A stretch of DNA of 64,000 bases from Sphingomonas taxi (GTDB lineage: Bacteria; Pseudomonadota; Alphaproteobacteria; Sphingomonadales; Sphingomonadaceae): contig QFMX01000006.1 of assembly GCA_003240625.1 (NCBI GenBank), positions 124,001 to 188,000 on the forward strand. Reading direction: 5' to 3'. A program made the translations under genes and the position numbers. Positions 40,598 to 48,779 of the stretch are shown here, in pieces (position 1 is the stretch's first letter; every line of letters starts with the position of its first letter). The notes beneath the pieces were generated by a model, which had not been told where the DNA came from, ran no database searches, and saw only the letters and a list, made by a program, of their open reading frames with translations.

Positions 40598-41983
40598 CTA
40601 GCCGATCCGCCCGCCTACCACCCTCAAATCCTCCACGAACCGCGCATATTCCTCGGCCGCCTGCGCCGGGTCCGGCAGCCGCAACAGATAGCTCGGATGC
40701 ACCGTGATCCAGGCCTCGCCGCCATCCGGCAACTGCAACGCCCGCCCACGCTCGCGTCCGATCGTCATCACCTTGCCGAACAACGACCGCGCCGCGGTCG
40801 CCCCCAGCGCCACCGTCACCTTCGGCCTGATCAGCATCTGTTCCTGCTCGATCCACCAGCGGCACGCGTCGATCTCACCCGCCCCCGGCTTGGCATGGAT
40901 CCGCCGCTTGCCGCGCTGCTCGAACTTGAAGTGCTTCACCGCATTGGTGACGTACGCACGCGACCGGTCGACACCCGCTTCCGCCATCGCCTTGTCGAAC
41001 ATCTGCCCCGCAGGCCCGACGAACGGTCGCCCGGCAAGATCCTCCTGGTCGCCGGGCTGCTCGCCGACGAACATCAGTGGCGCATCGACCGGGCCTTCGC
41101 CGAACACGGTCTGCGTCGCCGGCTTGTAGAGCGGACACCGCGTGCACCCGGCCGCCTCGTCGCGCAAAGCCTCCCAAGCTATCTGACTGTTGCCGCCAAC
41201 CGTGTCGCGCGCCTTGGCAATCATCCCGCTCTCCCGCGCCTGCGCCGCCGCCAGCAGACCCGGCACCAGCGCGGTCTCGGGCATGTTCTTCCAGTATTTC
41301 TTCGGCATCTCCTTCAGCATCGCGCCGATCTTCACGCGCGCCGGGTTGAAGATGCTGGCGTAATAGGTCTTCCAGACCTCCTCGGTCGGGTCGCCGTCGG
41401 GGGCGTCGGCCTTGCTCGCGCCGGGGCCTTCGCTCAGCGCCTTGCCGTCCCAGTGGATCGAGACCTCGGGCGTCAGGATCGACCAGCGCATGCTGGCGAA
41501 GCGGTTGACGAAGAACGCGGCGTTGGCGCGCACGATGTGATGGTCGGGCTCGAACCACGCGACGAAGCGCGTGCCGTCTTCTTCCTCGACCTCGCGGAAG
41601 CGCAGGAACGCGCGCATCTTGTGGATGTCGCGGCGAACGTCCTTGGCAATCCGGTCGAGCCGTCGGACGAGCGGGTCGGCGCGGTCCTCGATCAGCTTGG
41701 GTTCACGGCGAAGGCGGAAGAGCAGCGTGTAGAGCAAAGCGAACCGCTCGGGATCGCTGCCGAGGATCGCGCTACGGGCGAGATCGAGGAACGCGCGCGG
41801 CACCGAGAACGCGCCGGGGGCTGGGACGGGTGCCGGGTCCGCAACGGTTGCGAACAGATCGACCGGTTCGTCGCCGACCTGCCAGACCACGTCGTCGGGC
41901 GGCACGTCCTCGGCGATCAGTCCGCGGGCGGCGTCTCGCCAACCGTCGAAATCGTCCGGTTCGGACAGCGTTACGACGCGCAC
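40598..41983 (-). CDS. UdgX family uracil-DNA binding protein fused to a DUF4130 domain
   Basis: A 461-residue two-domain protein. Residues 1-250 form the DUF4130 domain (TIGR03915-type, FRLRREPKLIEDRADPLVRR and KMRAFLRFREV), and residues 260-461 form the uracil-DNA glycosylase-like domain. The UDG motif A GEQPGDQED is at 308-316, the Fe-S cysteines begin at C280xxC283, and the KRRIHAKP motif with His363 (359-366) identifies UdgX, in which that His attaches covalently to the abasic site. VHPSYLLR is the last UDG motif. The start is taken as GTG 41983: further upstream the frame translates a palindromic repeat. It lies 127 bases from the radical SAM gene. Confidence 0.88.
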   Translation of the reverse strand: MRVVTLSEPDDFDGWRDAARGLIAEDVPPDDVVWQVGDEPVDLFATVADPAPVPAPGAFSVPRAFLDLARSAILGSDPERFALLYTLLFRLRREPKLIEDRADPLVRRLDRIAKDVRRDIHKMRAFLRFREVEEEDGTRFVAWFEPDHHIVRANAAFFVNRFASMRWSILTPEVSIHWDGKALSEGPGASKADAPDGDPTEEVWKTYYASIFNPARVKIGAMLKEMPKKYWKNMPETALVPGLLAAAQARESGMIAKARDTVGGNSQIAWEALRDEAAGCTRCPLYKPATQTVFGEGPVDAPLMFVGEQPGDQEDLAGRPFVGPAGQMFDKAMAEAGVDRSRAYVTNAVKHFKFEQRGKRRIHAKPGAGEIDACRWWIEQEQMLIRPKVTVALGATAARSLFGKVMTIGRERGRALQLPDGGEAWITVHPSYLLRLPDPAQAAEEYARFVEDLRVVGGRIG

Positions 41984-41989
41984 TTGTGC

Positions 41990-42092
41990 CCCCCTCCCTG
42001 GAAGGGAGGGGCCGGGGGTGGGTTGCTCTCGAGGAAACGCGGCGTCCGCCTCAAGCCGACCCACCCCCAACCCCTCCCTTCCAGGGAGGGGA
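41990..42092. repeat. palindromic repeat, CCCTCCCTGGAAGGGAGGGG family (copy 4)
   Basis: Left arm ccccctccctggaagggagg then ggccgggggtgggtt; right arm acccacccccaacccctccc then ttccagggagggg. It lies between the radical SAM stop and the UdgX start. Its right half is open in the UdgX frame. Confidence 0.85.
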
Positions 42093-42110
42093 GCAGGTCG
42101 CGCATGCCAA

Positions 42111-43355
42111 TCACGCGAACATTTCCATCTGCTTGGGCTTCGGCGCGACGATTGGCCGAAGTTCCGCACGATCCGCCAGCACCACCGGTCGCCAGTCCTC
42201 CGCAATGATGAACGGCCGCAACTTGGCAACCGACACGGTCAACCGCGCGACATCCGCCAGATGCAACCGCCGCCAACGCCGGCTCGTCAAAATGCCATTG
42301 ACCGCCTTCACCCCCAGCCCTGGTACCCGCAACAGCATCTCGCGCGGTGCCCGGTTCACATCCACCGGAAAGCTCCCGCGAAACTTCAACGCCCAGGCAA
42401 GCTTCGGATCGATATCGAGCGGCAGCATGCCCGTAGCGTCGTCGGCAGCCGCCACCACCTCGTGCGGCTGGAACTCGTAGAACCGCATCAGCCAGTCCGA
42501 CTGGTACAGCCGGTGCTCGCGCATCAGCGGTGGGCGTTGCAGTGGAAGGACCGCGCTCGCATCCGGAATCGGGCTGAACGCCGAATAATAGACGCGCCGC
42601 AGACCGAACCGATCGTACAGAGTCGACGCCTTCCGTACGATGTCACCGTCCGTCGCCGCGTCCGCCCCGACGATCATCTGCGTCGACTGGCCGGCCGGGG
42701 CGAACCTGGGCGCCGACTTGTACTTCGCCTTCGCATCCTTGCCGTCGATGATCGACGCCTTCACCTCCGCCATCGCGGTCTCGATCCGCACCCCGTCCTT
42801 TTCGGGCGCAAGCCGCTTCAGCCCGTTCGCCGTCGGCAGCTCGACATTGATCGACACCCGATCCGCATACAGCCCGGCTTGATGGACCAGTTCGGGATCG
42901 GCATCGGGGATCGTCTTGAGGTGGATATACCCCCGGAAATGATGATCCTCGCGCAACGACCGCGCGACCTCAACCATCTGCTCCATCGTGTAGTTCGACG
43001 ATGCGATGATGCCCGACGAGAGGAATAGGCCTTCGATATAATTGCGTTTGTAGAAGGCGATCGTCAGGTCGACGACCTCCTTCGCCGTGAACCTTGCGCG
43101 GCGGACGTTCGAGCTTTTGCGGTTGATGCAATAATGACAGTCAAATATGCAGCTGTTGGTCAGCAGGATCTTCAGCAGCGAAATGCAGCGACCGTCCGGC
43201 GCATAGGCGTGGCAGATCCCCATCCCCTCGGTCGAGCCGAGCCCCTTGCCGTCCTTCGAGTTGCGCTTGGTCGTACCCGACGACGCACACGACGCATCGT
43301 ATTTGGCCGCATCGGCGAGAATCTCGAGCTTTTCACGGGTATCGAGCTGGGCCAT
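42111..43355 (-). CDS. radical SAM protein linked to UdgX (putative DNA modification/repair)
   Basis: A 414-residue radical SAM enzyme of the type found beside UdgX (TIGR03916-like). The 4Fe-4S Cys triad is C69xxxC73xxC76 in NSCIFDCHYC. C48 and C57 precede it. A C-terminal helix-hairpin-helix DNA-binding motif (LLRVPGLGVKAVNGI, about residues 340-354) suggests a DNA substrate. The biochemical reaction is unknown. It is upstream of udgX on the same strand, so the two are probably co-transcribed. Not in the spore photoproduct lyase family in the strict sense, but similar in layout. Confidence 0.88.
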   Translation of the reverse strand: MAQLDTREKLEILADAAKYDASCASSGTTKRNSKDGKGLGSTEGMGICHAYAPDGRCISLLKILLTNSCIFDCHYCINRKSSNVRRARFTAKEVVDLTIAFYKRNYIEGLFLSSGIIASSNYTMEQMVEVARSLREDHHFRGYIHLKTIPDADPELVHQAGLYADRVSINVELPTANGLKRLAPEKDGVRIETAMAEVKASIIDGKDAKAKYKSAPRFAPAGQSTQMIVGADAATDGDIVRKASTLYDRFGLRRVYYSAFSPIPDASAVLPLQRPPLMREHRLYQSDWLMRFYEFQPHEVVAAADDATGMLPLDIDPKLAWALKFRGSFPVDVNRAPREMLLRVPGLGVKAVNGILTSRRWRRLHLADVARLTVSVAKLRPFIIAEDWRPVVLADRAELRPIVAPKPKQMEMFA

Positions 43356-43422
43356 CCGTTCGTCTTACGTTCCGCTATCGCAAGTGTCGATTGATCGACA
43401 TCAACGATTCCCGTGATAGGCC

Positions 43423-43599
43423 TCAGTCGAAGACGTACCGGAACAAGTCGACGAATCCGCCAAGGCTGACGGGCAGCAGCAGCAGCACCAGCGCGTAGAA
43501 CAGCAGGATCCGGCTCAGCGCCTTCTCGTGCTTGAAGGCGGGCCGGCGTGGTGGCAGCTCTTCCTTCCGGGGCCAGTTATGGGTCTCGTCGAGGAACAT
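43423..43599 (-). CDS. small single-pass membrane protein, function unknown
   Basis: A 58-residue protein: a charged Pro-rich N-terminus (MFLDETHNWPRKEELPPRRP) and one hydrophobic helix (ILLFYALVLLLLPVSLGGFV). A cctggag lies 6 bases before the ATG at 43599, a good ribosome site. No family recognised. It stands 67 bases upstream of the radical SAM gene on the same strand and may be co-transcribed with it. A longer open frame from 43638 has no support. Confidence 0.6.
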   Translation of the reverse strand: MFLDETHNWPRKEELPPRRPAFKHEKALSRILLFYALVLLLLPVSLGGFVDLFRYVFD

Positions 43600-43857
43600 C
43601 TCGGTCTCCAGGCGATCGTCCGCACCGCATGCCTCCAACCGAACGCGGTATCCGCGATACCTGTGGCAAGCGGCAGCACATGTTGCGAAACCCTAACGAT
43701 CATAGTGCGATACTACTACCACCCGGGCGAATAAAATCGGTCCGAGCGACCGGCAATCACGATATCGGCAAGACATCGGGCGCCCCCGCCGGGCGGAATG
43801 GATCGCCATGCGCGACGCGAGACGATAGGCTCGGCAAAACTTGACCGGGGAGTAAGC

Positions 43858-45666
43858 ATGCATCGTCGTAATTTTCTTGCGAGCGCAGCGGCGGCATCGG
43901 CCGTCGGAGTGCTGCCGGCCCAAGCCATCGCAGCAGCCGGCGATCGCGATACGGCGATCAGGACGATGCTCGATCGGTTCTTCTATGCGCGGCTCGATGC
44001 GTCGCCCGAACAGGCGACCCGGCTCGGTCTCGACACCGGTGCCCGCGTTGCGCTGAAGGGGAAGCTCGACGACGAGTCCGCCACCGGAAAGGCCGAGGAC
44101 CTTGCGCGGGCCAAGGCGGAGCTGGCGGACTTGCGGGCGTTCGGTACCAGCGGCCTCTCGCCGGCCGCAGCGCTCGATTATGAGGTCGTGGCCTATCAGC
44201 TGACGCGCGCCATCGCCGGTGCCGAACGGTTCACCTATGGCGACAGCCTCGGCCGGTTCGCGCCCTATGTCCTCAGCCAGCTGACCGGCCCCTATCGCGA
44301 CGTACCCGACTTCCTCGAATCGCAGACGCGCGTGCGCGATGCCGCCGAGGCGGATGCGTATCTCGAACGGCTCGCGGCCTTTCCGAAGGCGATCGACGAC
44401 AGCAGCGCCCGGCAACGCAGCGATGCCGCCCGCGGCGTCTTCGCCCCGGACTATATCCTCGACACGACCCTCAAACAGCTCGGCAGCGCGATGGAGCGGC
44501 CAGCGGACCAGACCGTGATGGTCGCGAGTTTCGCGGCCAAGCTGAAGGCGGCCAATCTCCCGGCGGACCGCGTGGCCAAGGCGACGGCGATCGTCCAGCG
44601 CGACGTCTTCCCCGCGCTGGAACGGCAACGCGCGCTCGTGGCGGAATTGCGGACGAAGGCGGTCCACGACGCCGGTTGCTGGCGGCTTCCCGACGGCGCG
44701 GCCTATTATGCCGCGGCCGCCGAGGCTGCGACGACGGTGGCGATGAGCGGCGACGAGATCCACCGTCTCGGCCTTGCGCAGGTTGCCGAGATCGGCGCGC
44801 GGATCGACACGATCCTGAAGGCGCAAGGGATGACGAAGGGCAGCGTCGGCGAGCGGCTTGTGGCGCTCAACCAGCGTCCCGATCAGCTCTATCCCAACAC
44901 TGACGCCGGCCGGGATGCCTTGCTGGCGCATCTCAATCGCCAGATCGTCGCGATGCAAAAACGACTGCCCGAAGCGTTCGCGACCCTGCCCAAGGCACCG
45001 GTCGAAGTGCGTCGCGTGCCGCCGACGATCCAGGCCGGTGCGCCCGGTGGCTATTACCAGAACGCCTCGCTCGATGGCTCGCGTCCGGCGATCTACTACA
45101 TCAACCTGCGCGACACGTTCGACCGTCCGAAATTCGGGCTGGCGACCCTTACGCATCACGAGGCGGTGCCCGGTCATCATCTCCAGGTCGGCCTCGCGCT
45201 GGAAAGCACCGAGATCCCGCTGATCCGTCGTCGCGGGTTCTTCAGTGGCTATTCGGAGGGCTGGGCGCTCTATGCCGAGCAACTCGCCGACGAGATGGGC
45301 ATGTACGAAGGCGATCCGCTCGGACAGGTCGGCTATCTCCAGTCGCTGCTGTTCCGCGCGACGCGCCTGGTGGTCGACAGCGGCATGCATGCGAAGCGCT
45401 GGACCCGCGAGCAGGCGACCGATTATCTGATCGCCACGACGGGGATCGCGCGCGGTCGCAGCCAGGGCGAGATCGATCGCTACACCGTCTGGCCGGGGCA
45501 AGCGTGCAGCTACAAGATCGGCCACACCGTCTGGAACCGCCTCCGTGCCGAGGCCCAGAAGCGCCCCGGTTTCGACCTGAAGCAGTTCCATGCGGTGCTG
45601 CTCAAGGGGGCGATGCCGCTCGCCATCCTGGAACGCGTCGTTCGACGCGAAGCATCGGCAACGTAA
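43858..45666 (+). CDS. DUF885 family metallopeptidase-like protein
   Basis: A 602-residue exported protein with a Tat/Sec-like signal (MHRRNFLASAAAASAVGVLP, cleavage near residue 27). The C-terminal half carries the zinc motif HEAVPGHH at residues 434-441, and GYSEGWALYAEQLADEMG about 35 residues later supplies the third ligand. The family is all-helical and gluzincin-like; many members are lipoproteins or periplasmic peptidases of unknown substrate. It stands alone with a 258-base upstream gap (43600-43857), in which I saw only weak AT-richness. Confidence 0.87.
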   Translation: MHRRNFLASAAAASAVGVLPAQAIAAAGDRDTAIRTMLDRFFYARLDASPEQATRLGLDTGARVALKGKLDDESATGKAEDLARAKAELADLRAFGTSGLSPAAALDYEVVAYQLTRAIAGAERFTYGDSLGRFAPYVLSQLTGPYRDVPDFLESQTRVRDAAEADAYLERLAAFPKAIDDSSARQRSDAARGVFAPDYILDTTLKQLGSAMERPADQTVMVASFAAKLKAANLPADRVAKATAIVQRDVFPALERQRALVAELRTKAVHDAGCWRLPDGAAYYAAAAEAATTVAMSGDEIHRLGLAQVAEIGARIDTILKAQGMTKGSVGERLVALNQRPDQLYPNTDAGRDALLAHLNRQIVAMQKRLPEAFATLPKAPVEVRRVPPTIQAGAPGGYYQNASLDGSRPAIYYINLRDTFDRPKFGLATLTHHEAVPGHHLQVGLALESTEIPLIRRRGFFSGYSEGWALYAEQLADEMGMYEGDPLGQVGYLQSLLFRATRLVVDSGMHAKRWTREQATDYLIATTGIARGRSQGEIDRYTVWPGQACSYKIGHTVWNRLRAEAQKRPGFDLKQFHAVLLKGAMPLAILERVVRREASAT

Positions 45667-45791
45667 AGGCGAGGTGAGGGTGGCGTCGCCCGGTGGATAG
45701 AATCGCGTGCCGTCCTGCTTCGGCACGGTTTGCCACGCGATATTGTCAGCGCTTCAGGATTGTGAAAGGGCTGGGGTGTAGCAGGGGCAGC

Positions 45792-46265
45792 ATGAGCGAC
45801 GATACTCGATCCCATCACGATCTGGCCCATCACGATCCGGCCGATCACGGTTCTGCCGCTCCGTCCGCGGACGGGGCGGGGACCGGAGCCGAGGCCGTGC
45901 CGACCCGGCGTCGCGTGCTGGCGCTCGGCGCGGTGACGGCCGGTGCGGTCGTGTCGATCCGGCCCGCGCTCGCCCAGGCCGTCGGTTCGGTGCTGAACTG
46001 CCAGATCCCGGTCCCCGATCCAGGTCGTGCGGGTAGCTATATCGATGCGGACGGCAGGGTCGTGCCGGCGCGCACCAAGGGTGCGTTCCCGCCGTCGACC
46101 CGCCCGTTCAAGGGCGAAGAGGTCAAGCGCGCGATGGCCAATGGCAGCACGTTGCCCGGCGTCGATTCCGAGCGCAGCCGCGCCTATGTCAAATACATCC
46201 GCCGGTTGCAGCGCGGCCAGGGTGGCTTCACCTGCTTCGCATCGTTGCAGATGCCGCGCGGCTGA
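45792..46265 (+). CDS. twin-arginine exported protein of the HPr-rel-A cluster
   Basis: A 157-residue protein. Residues 8-20 contain a His-rich tandem (HHDLAHHDPADHG), then a spacer and a Tat signal: TRRRVLALGAVTAGAVVSIR with cleavage after ALA at residue 61. The mature part has C70 and C148, and a C-terminal RGQGGFTCFASLQMPRG. No enzymatic motif was found. It is followed by the PqqD-like gene after 4 bases and by the kinase and nucleotidyltransferase genes, so it is a good candidate for the substrate of this system; that link is inference. No family name recognised. Confidence 0.7.
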   Translation: MSDDTRSHHDLAHHDPADHGSAAPSADGAGTGAEAVPTRRRVLALGAVTAGAVVSIRPALAQAVGSVLNCQIPVPDPGRAGSYIDADGRVVPARTKGAFPPSTRPFKGEEVKRAMANGSTLPGVDSERSRAYVKYIRRLQRGQGGFTCFASLQMPRG

Positions 46266-46269
46266 GGCC

Positions 46270-46575
46270 GTGCACGACAGCCTCTATCGCGCTCCGCCCG
46301 AGGGGGGGCTGCTGGTCGCTCCGCTCGACGAGTTCACCGCGGTCTATCACCGCGCGTCGGGAATCACCCACCTGCTGACCGAGCCGGCGCCGCAGATCCT
46401 GGCGATCCTGGGAGAGGGCGCGCTGTCGCTCGACGCGCTGCTCGATCGTCTCGCGCGCGACTATGATCTCACGGACGGTGATCTCACCGACGGCGATCTC
46501 ACTGACGGCACGCGCGAGGCTTTGGCGGCGCGACTTGCAGAACTGGTGGAATCCGGACTGGTCGAGCGGGCATGA
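46270..46575 (+). CDS. PqqD-like protein of the HPr-rel-A system
   Basis: A 101-residue protein of the PqqD/RRE type (HPr-rel-A system PqqD family). Residues 12-60 fit the RRE pattern (GLLVAPLDEFTAVYHRASGITHLL, read as LVAPLDEFTAVYHRAS and GITHLL, then PAPQILAILGEGALSLDAL). A threefold in-frame DLTDG repeat lies at residues 66-80, followed by a helix. PqqD proteins bind precursor peptides of modified peptides. The start is a GTG at 46270 with tgagg 2 bases upstream, overlapping the end of the previous gene. Its stop overlaps the kinase ATG (46572). Confidence 0.75.
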   Translation: MHDSLYRAPPEGGLLVAPLDEFTAVYHRASGITHLLTEPAPQILAILGEGALSLDALLDRLARDYDLTDGDLTDGDLTDGTREALAARLAELVESGLVERA

Positions 46576-47432
46576 GACACGCCTTCGCCGTCCGCATCGG
46601 CCCGGTCGGCTTCCGGATCGGCTCGGACTGGCGTGCGCCGATCGCGCACCTCGAGACGCTGTATCGCGACTATCCCAAGCCGCTGGACGGCGTGCCGGAT
46701 TTCACGGTCCGGCTGTTCGCGCGTCGGCCCTGGCGGCGTTTCCTCGGCCCCTCGGTCGAGATCGGTGGCGATTACATGCTGCCCGAAGCCGCACCGCTGC
46801 CGCTACGCCAGGGGCTGCTAGCGGCCGAGATGGCGATGAACCTGCAGATGGCGCTCGGCGCGCGACGATATCTGTTGCTGCATGCATCCGCAGTCGAGCG
46901 CGACGGGTGTGCACTGTTGATGACCGGTATCTCCGGTGCGGGGAAGTCGACGCTGGCCACGCTGCTCGCTGCGAAAGGCTGGCGGTTCATGGGGGACGAG
47001 TTCGCGCTGCTCGATCCGGCGAGCGGGCTGATCCACGCGTTCCCGCGGCTGATCAGCCTGAAGAACGAAGCGATCGCGGCAACCGAAGCGGCGTGTCCGG
47101 ATGCGCGGATGGGGCCGCTGATGCCGGCGACGCCGAAGGGCGATATCCGCCACATGGTCCCCGACGCGCGGGCGATCGCGGCGATGGACGTGCCGGCGCG
47201 CCCCGCGTTGCTGGTATTTCCGCGCTATGGTTTCGCGCCCGAAATCCGTTCGGTGCAGCCGGGCGAGGCCTTCGTGCGGATGACCCAGGCATCGACCAAC
47301 TACGTCGCGCTCGGCGAAGCGGGGTTTCGCGCGCTGACCGGGTTGATCGGGAATGTGCCTTCGGTGGCGGTGGACTATCCCGATGGCGCGAGCGCGATTG
47401 AACAGGTCGAGGCTCTATGGGCGAGGATGTGA
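46572..47432 (+). CDS. HprK-related kinase A
   Basis: A 286-residue P-loop protein related to HPr kinase/phosphorylase. The P-loop GISGAGKST is at residues 119-127, preceded by LLLHASAVERDG with His104 and followed by GWRFMGDEFALL, which aligns with the HprK GDD region. The rest is divergent. True HprK phosphorylates Ser46 of HPr; here the targets are unknown, and the protein belongs to the HPr-rel-A system with PqqD and a nucleotidyltransferase. Both ends overlap the neighbouring genes (ATGA at 46572 and 16 bases at 47417). Confidence 0.82.
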   Translation: MRHAFAVRIGPVGFRIGSDWRAPIAHLETLYRDYPKPLDGVPDFTVRLFARRPWRRFLGPSVEIGGDYMLPEAAPLPLRQGLLAAEMAMNLQMALGARRYLLLHASAVERDGCALLMTGISGAGKSTLATLLAAKGWRFMGDEFALLDPASGLIHAFPRLISLKNEAIAATEAACPDARMGPLMPATPKGDIRHMVPDARAIAAMDVPARPALLVFPRYGFAPEIRSVQPGEAFVRMTQASTNYVALGEAGFRALTGLIGNVPSVAVDYPDGASAIEQVEALWARM

Positions 47433-48406
47433 CCGACGCCCGCGTGCTGGCGCGTGCGCTCGCCGATCCGGCCAGCGTCGTCGGGCTCGATCCGGACGGC
47501 TGGACCACGCTGCTGGCGATGGCGCGGGCGGAGCAGTTGATCGGTACGCTGGCGATCCGGCTCGATGGCTTGCCGATGCCGGCCGCGGTCAAGGCGATCC
47601 TCGCCGACGCGCGCGCCGCCGCCGAACAGGGCCGCCGGGCGGCACTTTGGGAAGCGGAAATGGCGCGGCGGGCGCTCGCTGCGATCGATTGCCAGGTCGT
47701 GCTGCTCAAAGGGACCGCGTTCGTCGCCGGGGGACTGTCGGCAGGGCAGGGGCGGTCGATCGGCGACCTCGATATCCTCGTGCCGCGCGCGTCGCTCGAC
47801 GCGGTCGAGTCGGCGCTGCTCGCGGCCGGCTGGGAATGGGTGAAGCCCGACCCGTATGACGACGCCTATTATCGGCGCTGGATGCACGAACTCCCGCCGT
47901 TGATCCACCGCGAGCGCGACCGGATGATCGACGTGCATCACACCATATTGCCGCTGACCGCACGGATCACGCCCGACGCGGACGCGCTGGTCGAGGATAG
48001 CGTGCCGCTGGCGAATGGGCTGCGGATCCTGTCGCCGAACGGAATGATCGTCCACGCCGCCGCGCATCTGTTCGCGGACGGCGACCTCGCGGGGGGAATG
48101 CGCAACCTGTGGGATATCCGCTGCCTGGTCGAGGAGTTCGGCACCGACGGTCTCGACGCGGAAGCGCGCCGGCATGGCCTGCACCATGAGGTGGCGCGCT
48201 CGCTACGGCTGGTCGACGCGCTGTTCGGAGCGACCGGGGCCCGCGGCGTCGACCGCCTCTACGTTCGCCGGATCGCTGCTCGGGACGGCTGGGGCAGGCC
48301 GACCAGGCCGATCACGCGCCTGGCCTTCTACGTCCGCTCGCACTGGCTGCGGATGCCGCCGGCGATGCTAGCCCGGCACCTCTGGACAAAATTCAGGAGG
48401 AACTGA
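47417..48406 (+). CDS. nucleotidyltransferase family protein
   Basis: A 329-residue protein of the Pol-beta-like nucleotidyltransferase fold (NTP_transf_5 type). The catalytic motif GRSIGDLDILV is at residues 112-122 with Asp117 and Asp119. RDRMIDVHHTI and HAAAHLFADGDL follow, typical of the family. Members are found with HPr-rel-A genes and near polysaccharide or modified-peptide clusters; the substrate is unknown. Its ATG lies 16 bases inside the kinase gene. Confidence 0.82.
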   Translation: MGEDVTDARVLARALADPASVVGLDPDGWTTLLAMARAEQLIGTLAIRLDGLPMPAAVKAILADARAAAEQGRRAALWEAEMARRALAAIDCQVVLLKGTAFVAGGLSAGQGRSIGDLDILVPRASLDAVESALLAAGWEWVKPDPYDDAYYRRWMHELPPLIHRERDRMIDVHHTILPLTARITPDADALVEDSVPLANGLRILSPNGMIVHAAAHLFADGDLAGGMRNLWDIRCLVEEFGTDGLDAEARRHGLHHEVARSLRLVDALFGATGARGVDRLYVRRIAARDGWGRPTRPITRLAFYVRSHWLRMPPAMLARHLWTKFRRN

Positions 48407-48419
48407 GCCCGAAAGGCGT

Positions 48420-48779
48420 TTACGGCAACCGCGCACCACGCTGACGTCGCACCGACCAGACGATCAGCAGCACGACCGTGATCGCCAGCGTATCCGCGAT
48501 CCAGTCGCGGATGTCGCAATCGCGGTGCAGCGACGGGATCGACTGAAGCACCTCGATCAACGCGCCGAGAAACGAGAAGCGCTCGCCGATCCGGGACAGC
48601 TTGGCGGTCGGATAGGCGAGGGCCGCGAGCAACGACATCGTCGCGAAGGCGAGCATGTGCTGGAACTTGTCGCCGAACTGGTCGATCGGCATGTGCGGAG
48701 GCTTTGGCAGCAACGCCATCGTCACCGCGAATACCACCGCCGCGACGAGCGCGAGGCGAAGAAACCCTGTGCGGTTCAT
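48420..48779 (-). CDS. VanZ-like membrane protein
   Basis: A 119-residue protein with four hydrophobic segments. The VanZ pattern is visible: FGDKFQHMLAFATMSLLAALAY, then GALIEVLQSIPSLHRDCDIRDWIADTLA (quoted as EVLQSIPSLHRDCDIRDW and ADTLA). In enterococci VanZ contributes to teicoplanin resistance; in Proteobacteria the function of this small family is unknown. Its ATG overlaps the gph stop (48776-48779). Confidence 0.82.
   Translation of the reverse strand: MNRTGFLRLALVAAVVFAVTMALLPKPPHMPIDQFGDKFQHMLAFATMSLLAALAYPTAKLSRIGERFSFLGALIEVLQSIPSLHRDCDIRDWIADTLAITVVLLIVWSVRRQRGARLP

Noticed and set aside
43693..45726. A 677-codon reverse frame over the DUF885 gene
   Set aside because: Antisense to a gene with a complete signal peptide and zinc motif; no motifs of its own.
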